Positions 26,952 through 36,111 of a DNA stretch of 64,000 nt are shown here, piece after piece. A program made the translations under genes and the position numbers. Source of the stretch: a bacterium (GTDB lineage: Bacteria > Bacillota > Sulfobacillia > UBA995); the NCBI GenBank assembly GCA_031082145.1, contig JAVHLP010000001.1, forward strand, positions 186,001 to 250,000, written 5' to 3'. Under the pieces are notes generated by a model that ran no database searches, had not been told where the DNA came from, and saw nothing but the letters and a program-made list of their open reading frames with translations. Each line of letters opens with the position of its first letter. The stretch's first letter is position 1.

Positions 26952-28724
26952 TCACCTCCTCTCCTGGGCCGGTGTGAGATCGGGAGCGTCGTAGCGCGGT
27001 GACAACGACCTGGCCACTTCCAGTTCCTCCGACGTGAGGCTGCCCCGGCTGAGGATGATGCCGAGACCGCGCGCGAAACCGGCCTCAAAAGCGCGGGCCG
27101 CTCGGGCCGGACCAACCGCCTGGCCGAGCAGCTCGCCTACCCCCGCCGCCCGCCGCCTGAGCCGCTCGGCCGAGACCCCGGGCAGGAGACGGGCCAGCCG
27201 TTCCGGCGAGAACTCCAGGAGAAGCGAACCGTGCTGCAGGATAATCCCCTGCCGGCGCATCTGGGCGCTACCCACCACCTTCCGGCCTGAGACCAGGATC
27301 TCGTGGGCTGATGGCACCTCGAAGCAGGCGCTGGAGAGGGTGGCGGGCCGCGCCGGCACCCGGGCCGGCGCCAGTTCCGGCTCCAGCCCCAGCTCCCGCA
27401 AGACTTCGACCAGTCCCTCGGCCAGGCGGCGGTAGGCCGTCAGGATGTCACCTGGCAGCAGTGCCTGGCTGATGACAACACAGTAGGTCAACTCACGGTC
27501 GTGGAAGACGGCCCGGCCCCCGGTCGGCCGGCGCACCAAGTCAACGCCTTCCCGGCGGCAGGCTTCGCAGTCCACTTCACCTTCCACCGGCTGGCCACGG
27601 CCGATCGAGACCGCCGGGGGTGCCCAGGTGTACAGGCGCAGGGTGGGAGGAGTGCTGCCGCGGGCATGCACTAGGGCCAGAGCCTCGTCCACGGCCATAT
27701 TCCAGGCGGCCGGACCGGGGCCCGTCTCCACCAGCCGCCACCGCTGGCCAGGTGACGGCCCGGGTCCCGGCGCCAGCTCGGCCAGGACCGCTCGAACCTC
27801 ACGGCCGGCCTCCCGCGGGGTCAGCGGCCGGGGGTAGTTATAGAGATCGCGGCCGGGCCGTTCGTTGTAGTAGGGCCGGTTGCAGTCGGGGCAACCCGAA
27901 GTCTGGAACGCCTCGCCGGTGGCCAGGATGCCCGCCAACGACCCGCGGCTCAACCCGGTGGCGACCAGCCGGCCCGACCGGAAGCGGAAGCGGGAGAAGT
28001 CGGCTGCCCCTTCCCGGAGCAGGAAGTGACCCACCTGGAGCCTGCGGTAGGCGGTCAACGGGGGTCGGGGGCGATCGGCCAGGCGGGTGCCCGCGACCGG
28101 CGTGAACGCGAACAAGCCCACCGTCACCCCATCATCGAGCAACCCGGCAATGGTCTGGAGCATCTCCTGCTCGGACTCCCCCAGGCCCGCCACCAGATGT
28201 GTGCTGACGCGGCCGGGAAAAGCCCGGGCGAGCTCCCGTAACCAGCCCCGGGTGCGCTCCCACCCCGCCTCGCCCTTGACCGAGTGGTAGAGAGTTGAGG
28301 TGGCCGCATCCAGAGGCAGGGCAACCCGATCCGCCCCGCCCCGCAGCAGCCCCGCGGCCCCCTCGAGTCCCAACCCAGTCGCTGCCACGCAGACGGGGAG
28401 GGGCAGCCCCCGACCCACAACGGAGGTTGCGGCGGCCACGGCCTCGGGACTGTCGGTGAGTTGAAGGCACACCCGGCGGGCGCCGCTCTTGGGAAGCGCG
28501 GCCAGTGCCTCCTCCCGGTTCACTTCCGGCCAGGTCACCCGGGACAAGAGGTCGCCCCGGGCCCGGCTGCTCCGGGCCTGGGGGCAGAAACCGCAGTCCC
28601 GGTGGCAACGCGATCCCAGCAGGAAATAGGCGGTGGTGGCCGGCACGTCGCCGGGTGAGGGTGTCAGGCCCAGCAGGGCGGCCGTTCCGGCCGAGGCCCG
28701 CAGGCATCCGTCAGTGCAGGACAC
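26952..28724 (-). CDS. radical SAM lipoyl-synthase-like domain fused to LipM-like octanoyltransferase
   Basis: A 590-residue two-domain protein. Residues ~30-310 are a biotin-synthase-like radical SAM domain with CHRDCGFC (C40, C44, C47) and a second cysteine pair SGCPDCNRPYYNERPG (C278, C281). Residues ~325-590 are a lipoate/octanoate transferase domain with RRPTGGRAVFHD (398-409), SSACFEVPS (C467, fitting the catalytic cysteine of LipM) and GRKVVGSAQ (K482). With the adjacent radical SAM gene it fits a LipS1/LipS2-type lipoyl synthase joined to the enzyme that supplies octanoyl-GcvH. GTG start at 28724 overlaps the previous gene by 14 bases. The function is inferred from motifs and gcv context; LplA-type ligase is the alternative for the C-terminal half. 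Confidence 0.8.
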   Translation of the reverse strand: MSCTDGCLRASAGTAALLGLTPSPGDVPATTAYFLLGSRCHRDCGFCPQARSSRARGDLLSRVTWPEVNREEALAALPKSGARRVCLQLTDSPEAVAAATSVVGRGLPLPVCVAATGLGLEGAAGLLRGGADRVALPLDAATSTLYHSVKGEAGWERTRGWLRELARAFPGRVSTHLVAGLGESEQEMLQTIAGLLDDGVTVGLFAFTPVAGTRLADRPRPPLTAYRRLQVGHFLLREGAADFSRFRFRSGRLVATGLSRGSLAGILATGEAFQTSGCPDCNRPYYNERPGRDLYNYPRPLTPREAGREVRAVLAELAPGPGPSPGQRWRLVETGPGPAAWNMAVDEALALVHARGSTPPTLRLYTWAPPAVSIGRGQPVEGEVDCEACRREGVDLVRRPTGGRAVFHDRELTYCVVISQALLPGDILTAYRRLAEGLVEVLRELGLEPELAPARVPARPATLSSACFEVPSAHEILVSGRKVVGSAQMRRQGIILQHGSLLLEFSPERLARLLPGVSAERLRRRAAGVGELLGQAVGPARAARAFEAGFARGLGIILSRGSLTSEELEVARSLSPRYDAPDLTPAQERR

Positions 28725-29580
28725 AGCATTCCTCCCCCTGGATGATCTCCAGGCCCCGTTCCCCGGCTGCGCGGCCGGCCGCCGGGCTGGGGACAGCTAT
28801 TCCGTTCATGCCTAGCTTCACAGCCAGCTCATCCAGCGCTTGACGGTAGTGCCCACCTGGACGCATGCAGCCAAGCGTAAGGGGGGTGGTCGGGAACAGC
28901 CGGCGGGCCAGGCCCAAGACCGAGCCCACTGCCGCCAGCGGCGGTGGCTGATGCCCGGCGTAGACCGTACCCGGGGTGGGGCTGAAGACCAGGAAGACGA
29001 TCTCCTGAGGGCATTCCCCAGCCAGGGCCTCGAGAGCCGCAAGCTCACCGCGGATCCGGCCGCCGGACAGGCCCAGGCAGATGTGCGGGACCACCCGCGT
29101 GTGCCGGGCCAGAGCCCGGTAGACATCAAGGTAGTCCTCCACCCCAACGTCCAATCCCATTACCTCGCGGGCCGTCTCGCGATCACCCACCACGTCAAAC
29201 GCGACCACGGCGGCGGCGGTGGCCACCTCTTCAGCTCTGTGCAGGTCGAGCAGGCCTACGTGTAGAACCAGGCGGGCCGATCGGCCCAGTTCTTGGAGCA
29301 GGCCGAGCGGCATGGGCACCCTCCCCCGGTGGTCGCAACCCCCGCTCACCAGCCAACTTGCCGGAGCGCCGGCGGTTCGGGCCCGGCGGAGAGCCTCGGC
29401 GGGGGACAGCATCCCCCGGAGATAGCGACCGCCACAGTGGGCGCAGTTCAGTTTGCAGTGACCGCCGGTGGTGCTGACCACCCCCGTCCGGGTGGGGCGC
29501 GCGAATCGGATGACCGGCGGAAAGCCGGCCCTTCGCACCTCCCACGCCCGCTCTCCGGCCAGCCCCTCGGCAAGGCTCAA
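28711..29580 (-). CDS. radical SAM protein, probable second lipoyl synthase subunit (LipS1/LipS2-like)
   Basis: A 289-residue radical SAM protein with GGHCKLNCAHCGGRYLRGM (C42, C46, C49 as cluster ligands), a glycine-rich PHICLGLSGGRIRGE, and LGCMRPGGHYRQALDELAVKLGMNGIAVP near the C-terminus, plus a CC pair close to the end. A TTG at 29580 behind AGGAG is chosen; an open frame upstream overlaps gcvPB and has no coding look. It sits directly between gcvPB and the radical SAM-LipM fusion, pointing to sulfur insertion into octanoyl-GcvH. Biotin synthase-like activity on another substrate cannot be excluded. Confidence 0.75.
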   Translation of the reverse strand: MSLAEGLAGERAWEVRRAGFPPVIRFARPTRTGVVSTTGGHCKLNCAHCGGRYLRGMLSPAEALRRARTAGAPASWLVSGGCDHRGRVPMPLGLLQELGRSARLVLHVGLLDLHRAEEVATAAAVVAFDVVGDRETAREVMGLDVGVEDYLDVYRALARHTRVVPHICLGLSGGRIRGELAALEALAGECPQEIVFLVFSPTPGTVYAGHQPPPLAAVGSVLGLARRLFPTTPLTLGCMRPGGHYRQALDELAVKLGMNGIAVPSPAAGRAAGERGLEIIQGEECCVLH

Positions 29581-29601
29581 AGGACCAACTCCTATCCAAC
29601 G

Positions 29602-29631
29602 GGGGGCCGGAACCGGCCGGCTCCGGCCCCC
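29602..29631 (-). other. strong intercistronic hairpin between gcvPB and the lipoyl synthase genes
   Basis: GGGGGCCGG (29602-29610) pairs with CCGGCCCCC (29623-29631), and the inner bases can extend the stem. It lies after the gcvPB stop and just before the ribosome site of the next gene. No T-run is present, so it may tune mRNA stability or downstream expression rather than terminate fully. Confidence 0.5.
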
Positions 29632-29636
29632 TCCCT

Positions 29637-31115
29637 CTACTCCGGCCGCCAGCGCAGGTTGGGTTTGCGGGCCGCCAGGGCCTCGTCCAAGCGCTTCACC
29701 GGGGTGGTGTGGGGAGCGCCCTTCACCAAGTCCGGATCGCTCTCCGCCTCCCCGGCGATATGGGCCATGGTCCCGGCAAAGGCATCCAGCGTCTGCCGGC
29801 TCTCGGTCTCCGTTGGCTCCACCATCAGGCACTCGGGGACGATCAGGGGGAAGTAGATGGTGGGGGCATGGAACCCGTAGTCCAGCAGGCGCTTGGCCAT
29901 GTCCAGGGTGCGGACCCCGTGGCGGTCTTTCTGCCATACGCCGCTGACCACACACTCATGCTTGCAGTGGCGGTCATAGGGCAGGTGGAAGTGCTCCGCC
30001 AGCTTCCGCATCAGGTAGTTTGCGTTCAGCACGGCGTCCTCGCTTACGCGGAGCAGGCCTTCAGCGCCCATGCTGCGGATATACGCGTAGGCTTTCACCA
30101 CCACCAGGAAGTTGCCGTAGAACGACTTCACCCGGCCGATGGAACGGGGCCGATCATAGGCCAGCCGGTAGCGGTCGCCATCAGCATCCACCAGCGGCGC
30201 CGGCAGGTACGGCTCCAGCTTGGCGACCGCACCCACCGGCCCCGAGCCCGGCCCGCCCCCGCCGTGGGGGGTGGCAAAGGTCTTGTGCAGGTTGAAGTGA
30301 ACCACGTCGAAGCCCGTGTCGCCCGGCCGGGCGATGCCCATGATGGCGTTGGCGTTGGCGCCGTCGTAGTACAGCAACCCGCCCTGACTGTGGACGATCT
30401 CAGCCACGGTGGCCATGTTCTCGTCAAACAGGCCCAGGGTGTTGGGGTTGGTCAGCATGAGTCCGGCCACGTCGGGCCCCATCAGCCGCTTGAGGGCCTC
30501 AATATCCACTCCTCCCCGGTGATCGGACGGCACCTCAACCGTCTGGTAGCCGCATACGATCGCACTGGCCGGGTTGGTGCCGTGGGCCGAGTCGGGAATG
30601 AGGATCCGGGTGCGGTTCTCACCCCGGTCGGCGTGGTAAGCCCGGAACATCAGCAATCCGGTCAACTCGCCGTGGGCGCCGGCCGCCGGCTGGAGCGAGA
30701 CCCGTGACACCCCGCCGATCTCGCAGAGGTATCGCTCCATGCGATAGAGCAGTTCCAGGGCACCCTGGACCAATTCCTCGGGGAAGTAGGGATGAACTCC
30801 TGCCAGGCCGGGGAGGGACGCCATGTCCTCGTTGACCTTGGGGTTATACTTCATGGTGCAGGACCCCAGGGGGTAGAAGCCGATATCCACCCCGTGCTGG
30901 ATCTGGGAGAGTCGGGTGAAGTGGCGGACCACGTCCACCTCACTCACTTCCGGTAGTTCGGGCGCGGTCCGGCGCAGGGCTCCGGCGGGCAGGCATTCCT
31001 CCACCGGCCGGTCGGGTACGTCCAGAGCGGGCAGGGAGTAGGCGATCCGTCCCGGCGAGCTCATCTCGAAGATGAGCGGTTCCGGTCGCCGGCCGGCCTC
31101 GAGTTGACTCGTCAA
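29637..31115 (-). CDS. gcvPB: glycine dehydrogenase (decarboxylating) subunit 2
   Basis: The PLP-binding half of the split P-protein, which decarboxylates glycine and passes aminomethyl to the lipoyl arm of GcvH. The 492-residue protein has [27 protein letters not shown] and the PLP lysine in [19 protein letters not shown]. It overlaps gcvPA by four bases, so the two halves are made together, as usual in Firmicutes. Confidence 0.97.
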   Translation of the reverse strand: MTSQLEAGRRPEPLIFEMSSPGRIAYSLPALDVPDRPVEECLPAGALRRTAPELPEVSEVDVVRHFTRLSQIQHGVDIGFYPLGSCTMKYNPKVNEDMASLPGLAGVHPYFPEELVQGALELLYRMERYLCEIGGVSRVSLQPAAGAHGELTGLLMFRAYHADRGENRTRILIPDSAHGTNPASAIVCGYQTVEVPSDHRGGVDIEALKRLMGPDVAGLMLTNPNTLGLFDENMATVAEIVHSQGGLLYYDGANANAIMGIARPGDTGFDVVHFNLHKTFATPHGGGGPGSGPVGAVAKLEPYLPAPLVDADGDRYRLAYDRPRSIGRVKSFYGNFLVVVKAYAYIRSMGAEGLLRVSEDAVLNANYLMRKLAEHFHLPYDRHCKHECVVSGVWQKDRHGVRTLDMAKRLLDYGFHAPTIYFPLIVPECLMVEPTETESRQTLDAFAGTMAHIAGEAESDPDLVKGAPHTTPVKRLDEALAARKPNLRWRPE

Positions 31116-32464
31116 CGCAATCCCCCCATTCCGGCAACCAGCCGATCAATGTCCTGCCGGGTCCGTTTCTCGGTCACGGCTACCAGAAGCGAGTCCTGGA
31201 GCTCAGGATACCAGCGGCCAAGCTCAACGCCGCCGACTATCTTGTCCGCCAGCAACGTCGAGTTCACCCGTTCAACGGGGACAGGAGACCGGACGGCGAA
31301 CTCCCGGAAGAATGGACCGGCGAAAGCCAGGGGGTACCCGGCAGGTTCCAGTTGCTCCTGGGCGTAACAGGCCTTCTTGAGGCACTGCGTTGCCACCTCG
31401 CGAACTCCTTGCTTGCCCATGAGACACAGGTACACCGTGGCGGCCAGGGCGCAGAGGGCCTCGTTGGAGCAGATGTTGGAGGTCGCCTTCTCGCGCCGTA
31501 TGTGCTGCTCTCGCGTCTGCAAGGTGAGCACGAAGCCGCGCTTCCCGTCGGCATCCAGCGTCATGCCCGCGATACGGCCGGGCATGCGACGGGTGAGCTT
31601 CCCTGTCGCGGCGAAGAAGCCAAGGTGGGGGCCGCCAAACCCGAGGGGCACACCCAGGGGCTGGCCTTCGCCGACCGCCAGGTCGGCGCCGTATTCGCCA
31701 GGAGGCTTGAGAACCCCTAAGGAAATGGGGTCGACGCAGGCGACGAAGTGGGCGCCAGCGGCGTGGGCGGCCTCACCCAGGGCGTCCATGTCCTCCACGC
31801 AGCCAAAGAAGTTGGGCTGCTGTATGATGACGCACGCCGTACTGCTGTCCAAAGCCTTGCGGAGCCGGTCAGGAGGGGTAACCCCGCCCTCGGTCGGGAT
31901 CTCCGCCACCGCCAGTCCCGGCCCTCTTGCGTAAGTGTTCAAGGTCTCCCGGTACTCGGGGTGAAGGGCGGACGAGACGACGACCCGCCGCCGCCCGGTC
32001 AGCGTCTGGGAACTGATGATGGCCGCTTCGGCCGCCGCCGTGGCCCCGTCGTACATGGAGGCGTTAGCTACCTCCATGCCGGTCAACTCGCAGATCAGCG
32101 TCTGATACTCGTAGATCGCCTGCAGCACGGCCTGGCTAACTTCGGGCTGATAGGGCGTGTAGGCGGTGTAGAACTCCGCCCGGCCGGTGATGTGGCTCAC
32201 CACGCTGGGGATGAAGTGGTCGTAGGCCCCCGCTCCCCTGAAGGTCACGTATTCGTCGACGGTTGCGTTCCGCCCCGCCAGGGCGGCCATGTGGCGAACC
32301 AGTTCCAGCTCGGACATTGGCGCCGGCAGTTCCAACTTTCCCTTGAAGCGGACGCGGTCGGGGATGTCCGCGAACAGCTCCTCCACCGATCCCAGGCCCA
32401 GCGCCTCGAGCATCTGACGGCGGTCGGCAGCGGTGTTGGGCAGATAACGGTGCCCGGCACCCAT
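31112..32464 (-). CDS. gcvPA: glycine dehydrogenase (decarboxylating) subunit 1
   Basis: N-terminal half of the split P-protein (450 residues). Visible are [34 protein letters not shown] sequence, [21 protein letters not shown] and [19 protein letters not shown], all standard for GcvPA. The ATG at 32464 shares bases with the gcvH stop (TGATG); a GTG one codon earlier is equally possible. It forms a heterotetramer with GcvPB. Confidence 0.97.
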   Translation of the reverse strand: MGAGHRYLPNTAADRRQMLEALGLGSVEELFADIPDRVRFKGKLELPAPMSELELVRHMAALAGRNATVDEYVTFRGAGAYDHFIPSVVSHITGRAEFYTAYTPYQPEVSQAVLQAIYEYQTLICELTGMEVANASMYDGATAAAEAAIISSQTLTGRRRVVVSSALHPEYRETLNTYARGPGLAVAEIPTEGGVTPPDRLRKALDSSTACVIIQQPNFFGCVEDMDALGEAAHAAGAHFVACVDPISLGVLKPPGEYGADLAVGEGQPLGVPLGFGGPHLGFFAATGKLTRRMPGRIAGMTLDADGKRGFVLTLQTREQHIRREKATSNICSNEALCALAATVYLCLMGKQGVREVATQCLKKACYAQEQLEPAGYPLAFAGPFFREFAVRSPVPVERVNSTLLADKIVGGVELGRWYPELQDSLLVAVTEKRTRQDIDRLVAGMGGLR

Positions 32465-32859
32465 CACCCCTTCTCCCCCTCTTCGGCCGCGAAACGGCTG
32501 TAGGTCTCCACATCCATGAGGGCGTCCAGTTCAGCGGGATCGGCGAGCTCCAGCTCGAAGATCCACCCCTCCCCGTGCGGATCGCGGTTGATGAGATCGG
32601 GCTCACCTTCGAGCTTCTGGTTTACCGCGACCACACGGCCGCCGGCCGGGGAATAGCAGTCGGACGCCGCCTTCACCGACTCCACCACGCTGAAGACCTC
32701 GCCCCGCTTCAACTGCCTCCCGACCTCGGGCAACTCCACGAAAGTGATGTCCCCCAGGTGGTCCTGCGCGTAGTCGGTGAGACCTACTTTGCCCTTGCCG
32801 CCCTCGGCGGCGATCCACTCGTGCGTCTTGGTGTACCGGTACCCTGCCGGATAGGTCAT
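32464..32859 (-). CDS. gcvH: glycine cleavage system H protein
   Basis: GcvH carries the lipoyl arm between the P, T and L proteins and, in Bacillus-type lipoate assembly, is also the first octanoyl/lipoyl acceptor. The 131-residue protein has RYTKTHEWI, GLTDYAQDHLGDITFVELPEVG and the lipoylation site VVESVKAASD (K63). The ATG at 32859 has proper spacing from AAGGAGGGG; the GTG at 32868 is too close to it. It lies between gcvT and gcvPA. Confidence 0.97.
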   Translation of the reverse strand: MTYPAGYRYTKTHEWIAAEGGKGKVGLTDYAQDHLGDITFVELPEVGRQLKRGEVFSVVESVKAASDCYSPAGGRVVAVNQKLEGEPDLINRDPHGEGWIFELELADPAELDALMDVETYSRFAAEEGEKG

Positions 32860-32864
32860 CTCCC

Positions 32865-33980
32865 TCACCCCTCCTTGTTTCTCCGGTAGAATGGCAACCC
32901 CACGACCCTCGCCCCGGCCTCGCGGCCTCGGATGTCGACGCCGATCGCGGTGCCCGGCCGGGCCAGCGCGGGTGGAACATACCCCATCGCGATATGCCGG
33001 TCCAGCGTCGGGGCATACGAGCCGCTGGTCACGTAGCCAACCTGGTCTCCCCGGGCGGTGATGGGGTACCCGGTACGGGGTACGCCACGGTCTACCATCT
33101 CCAGGCCGACGAGCGTCAGCCCAATCCCCCGGGTCCGCTGGGCGAGAAGTGCCTGGCGGCCCACGAAAGCCCCCTTGTCCAGGGCCACGAAGCGATCAAG
33201 GCCCGCCTCCAAGGGGGTGCGCCGGTCGTCCAGTTCCTGTCCATAGAGCGGCATCCCCGCCTCCAAGCGGAGCGTATCCCGGCAGCCCAGCCCGGCCGGC
33301 ACCAGTCCGTGCTCCTCACCCACCTCCATGATCCGCTCCCACAGAACCGGGGCATCTTCCGGCCGGCAGTAGAGCTCGAAGCCGTCCTCCCCGGTGTAGC
33401 CGGTCCGGGATACGATCGAGCACTCCACCTCGCCCACCGTTACGTTCTCGTCCGCGCGGTAGTACCCGATCTCAGACAGGTGGGTCCTGGTCAGCCTCTG
33501 TAGAATGGCCTGGGAGTTAGGTCCCTGCAGGGCCAACTGCCCGGTGCAGTCGGACAAGTTGCGCACCTGGGCGCCGGGGTGTTCGCGGGCCAGCCCGCGC
33601 AACCACTGGTAGTCCTTCTCGATATTGCCCGCGTTCACCACCGCCAGGTAACGGTCGGGGGCCAACACGTAGATGAGGATGTCATCCACCACTCCCCCCT
33701 CGGCGTTGCACATGGGGGAGTAGACCACCCTCCCCGGCCGGGCCCGCCCGACGTCGGCGCTAACCGCCCGCTGCAGGAGATCTCGCGCTTGGGGCCCGGT
33801 GATCTCGAGCTCGCCCATGTCACTGACATCGAAGAGACCCGCCTCTGACCGTACGGCCCGGTGCTCCTGGATGATGCTGCTGAACTGCACGGGCAATGCC
33901 CAACCGGCGAAATCAATGATCCGTCCCCCGTACTTCAAGTGCACGTCATAGAGGGGGGTCCGCCGCAGTTGATCGCTCAC
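32865..33980 (-). CDS. gcvT: glycine cleavage system T protein (aminomethyltransferase)
   Basis: GcvT transfers the one-carbon unit from aminomethyl-GcvH to tetrahydrofolate and releases ammonia. The 371-residue protein has RTPLYDVHLKYGGRIIDFAGW, FDVSDMGELEITGP, SRTGYTGEDGFEL and LRLEAGMPLYGQEL, all typical. The GTG at 33980 gives the usual N-terminus; a GTG at 33992 abuts the GGAGGAG site. It is the first gene after the glycine riboswitch. Confidence 0.96.
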   Translation of the reverse strand: MSDQLRRTPLYDVHLKYGGRIIDFAGWALPVQFSSIIQEHRAVRSEAGLFDVSDMGELEITGPQARDLLQRAVSADVGRARPGRVVYSPMCNAEGGVVDDILIYVLAPDRYLAVVNAGNIEKDYQWLRGLAREHPGAQVRNLSDCTGQLALQGPNSQAILQRLTRTHLSEIGYYRADENVTVGEVECSIVSRTGYTGEDGFELYCRPEDAPVLWERIMEVGEEHGLVPAGLGCRDTLRLEAGMPLYGQELDDRRTPLEAGLDRFVALDKGAFVGRQALLAQRTRGIGLTLVGLEMVDRGVPRTGYPITARGDQVGYVTSGSYAPTLDRHIAMGYVPPALARPGTAIGVDIRGREAGARVVGLPFYRRNKEG

Positions 33981-34007
33981 TCCGCCCAGCACCTCCTCCC
34001 CGAACTA

Positions 34008-34042
34008 AGAGGCAGCGCAGGCCAACGCTACGCTGCCCCTCT
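34008..34042 (-). promoter_or_regulatory. hairpin of the glycine riboswitch expression platform
   Basis: On the minus strand GGGGCAGCG and CGCTGCCTC pair around a 17-base loop between the second aptamer and the gcvT ribosome site. Its 5' arm overlaps the 3' end of the aptamer, so ligand binding could compete with it. No T-run follows it. Confidence 0.5.
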
Positions 34043-34212
34043 GTCCTTTCACCTGAGAGATCTTCACATTCCCCGTCGGTGACCCTCGTCGAGGTCTCTC
34101 CAGAGTTCCGTCCGGCCGCAGTTCTTCTTGCCTGAGAGTTTCGGTGTGGGATTCAGCCTGCCCCTACCTTGCTCCTTCGGCGCCCGCCCGTGGCGGTGCT
34201 CTCCCGCAGCCA
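34034..34212 (-). promoter_or_regulatory. tandem glycine riboswitch
   Basis: Two adjacent aptamers are readable on the minus strand. The first runs from GCGGGAGAGC with CGCCGAAGGAGCAAG and ACTCTCAGGCAAGAAGAAC; the second has TCTGGAGAGACC, CACCGACGGGG and TCTCTCAGGTGAAAGGACAGA. These are the conserved elements of gcvT-type glycine riboswitches. It lies directly before gcvT and would switch the whole gcv-lipoate block on when glycine is in excess. Confidence 0.95.
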
Positions 34213-34298
34213 TCATCCGCAGTATTCAGTTATTGGTATGCCCCTGTTCCCCCATCATGTTACACCAAACCAGTCCGCCTGCCAAGCCCGTCCCGACC

Positions 34299-35999
34299 TC
34301 AGGAGGGAACCTCCCGCGGGTCTGAGTAGACGGCCACCCGGTTCCGGCCCATGCGCTTGCTGCCGGCATAGAGGGCCTCGTCCGCTCGGAAGATCAGGTC
34401 GTCGGCCATGCCCGCGTCCCGCGGGTAGGTGGCAATGCCCGCGCTCACGGTTATCCGGACGGGTTCCCCGGCGGAGGATTCCCCAAAGACCGTGGCCTCC
34501 ACCGCCCGCCGGATGCGCTCCGCCACCGCCAGGGCTATGGCGGATTCGGCGCCCGGCAGGACCACAATGAACTCCTCGCCACCGTAGCGGGCGGCCACAT
34601 CCGTATCGCGGATACTCTGCCCGATGATGCGGGCCGTCTCCTGGATCACCGTGTCCCCCATGCCGTGGCCGTAACGGTCGTTGATCTCCTTCAAGAAATC
34701 GATGTCCAGGAAGATGACCGACAGGCAAGACCCCTGCTGATCGGCCTTCTGCATCTCATCCCGCAGCCGCTCGTAGAAGTAACGGTAGTTGAAGATACCG
34801 GTCTTGGAGTCGGTGATGGCCAACCGGCGAGCCTCCTGGTACCGCAAGGCTCGGTCCAGAGCAGTGGCTGCCTGGCCACCGAGGATGGTTAGCACCCGCA
34901 GGTGCTCATCGTTCAGAGTGCGGGGAACGTGTCTGGTCAGAGCCAGCACACCCACCAGCCGGTTCTCCGTGACCAGGGGAACCGCCAGGGCTGAGCCGGT
35001 CACGGGTTCACTCCCCGGCAGCAGTTGCAGTTCGTCCTGCCGGCGCGCCTCGGCGACGACCCGTCCCTCCCGGGACTCGGCGACTTCACCGGCAAGACCC
35101 TCGCCCAACCGCACACGAGTGCCCCGGAGTTCCTCGGCCAGCGGGTGGACCAACCGCGCGATGACGAGCTGGTCCACGGCCCGATCCCACCGGAGCAGGA
35201 TGGCGGTGTCATGGGGGGCCAACTCGGCCGCCGAGCGGAGCATGATCTTCTCCACCTCTTCCTCTCTCAGCACCCCGGTCAACTCCCGGGTTGTCCGGTA
35301 GAGAGCGGCCAACTCCTGGTTGACCGTCTCCAGCCGGACGTTCAGCCGGAGGAGGTGGGCTCCCATGAACAGGGCCACATACAGTGTCGCCGCCACCACC
35401 GGCCCCGCGTTACGGTGAAACAGAACTACGGCCGTGGCGATGGGAACGCAGATGACGTAGTTCAGCAGGTCCACCCGGGCCGGTTCCACCCAGAACCGCT
35501 TCCAGTTCAGGCTACCGTGACGCAGGGACAGGTAGGCACCGACGAAGACATGGTTGATCACGAAATAGGTGACGACGAAGCCGGCCAGAGCGGCGGGGCC
35601 GGGGAGAGTGGTCTGGGTTCCTATCTCGCCGCCCAGGGCGGTGTAGACCCCACCGCCTACCAGCAGGCAGATCGCCAACTGGCCCAGGTTGAAGACGGCT
35701 GCCGGCCATTCGCGGCGGCGGGGAATGACATGGCCCAGCAGGAACCCCACAAAACTGATGATCGCCCCCAGGGCGGGGCCGTAGATGATGAAGGCCGGCA
35801 TAAGGACAGCGTAGGACGGGGAGATAGTGCCTTCGGGGAGGGGAACGTCCGAACGTTCGGCCAGAGTGGCTATGACCACAAACAGGGCGACCCCAAGCAG
35901 GTCCGGCGGCTCCAGGGTTCTCAGTACCCAGAGCAGCCAGAAAAGACCCCCGAAACCGACCGAGAGCCGATAGACCTCGAACACCCGGAGACGCGGCAT
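34299..35999 (-). CDS. membrane-bound diguanylate cyclase with GAF domain
   Basis: A 566-residue signalling protein: six to eight membrane helices in residues ~10-225, a GAF domain (~240-390) and a C-terminal GGDEF domain. The active-site loop is ARYGGEEF, and an intact RxxD inhibitory site (RDTD) lies five residues before it, so it should make c-di-GMP and be feedback-inhibited. The ATG at 35999 follows a GGGGGGGAA site. The Tad pilus operon in the same window is a plausible but unproven target of such signalling. Confidence 0.9.
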   Translation of the reverse strand: MPRLRVFEVYRLSVGFGGLFWLLWVLRTLEPPDLLGVALFVVIATLAERSDVPLPEGTISPSYAVLMPAFIIYGPALGAIISFVGFLLGHVIPRRREWPAAVFNLGQLAICLLVGGGVYTALGGEIGTQTTLPGPAALAGFVVTYFVINHVFVGAYLSLRHGSLNWKRFWVEPARVDLLNYVICVPIATAVVLFHRNAGPVVAATLYVALFMGAHLLRLNVRLETVNQELAALYRTTRELTGVLREEEVEKIMLRSAAELAPHDTAILLRWDRAVDQLVIARLVHPLAEELRGTRVRLGEGLAGEVAESREGRVVAEARRQDELQLLPGSEPVTGSALAVPLVTENRLVGVLALTRHVPRTLNDEHLRVLTILGGQAATALDRALRYQEARRLAITDSKTGIFNYRYFYERLRDEMQKADQQGSCLSVIFLDIDFLKEINDRYGHGMGDTVIQETARIIGQSIRDTDVAARYGGEEFIVVLPGAESAIALAVAERIRRAVEATVFGESSAGEPVRITVSAGIATYPRDAGMADDLIFRADEALYAGSKRMGRNRVAVYSDPREVPS

Positions 36000-36111
36000 G
36001 GGGTTCCCCCCAACCCGACAGACCCTGCTAACTCAACAAATCGGCCCCGCGCCTTGATCCGTCCACAGATGGTGAACCTGAATTTCTACGTCCTGGCAAC
36101 CCATTCCTGCC

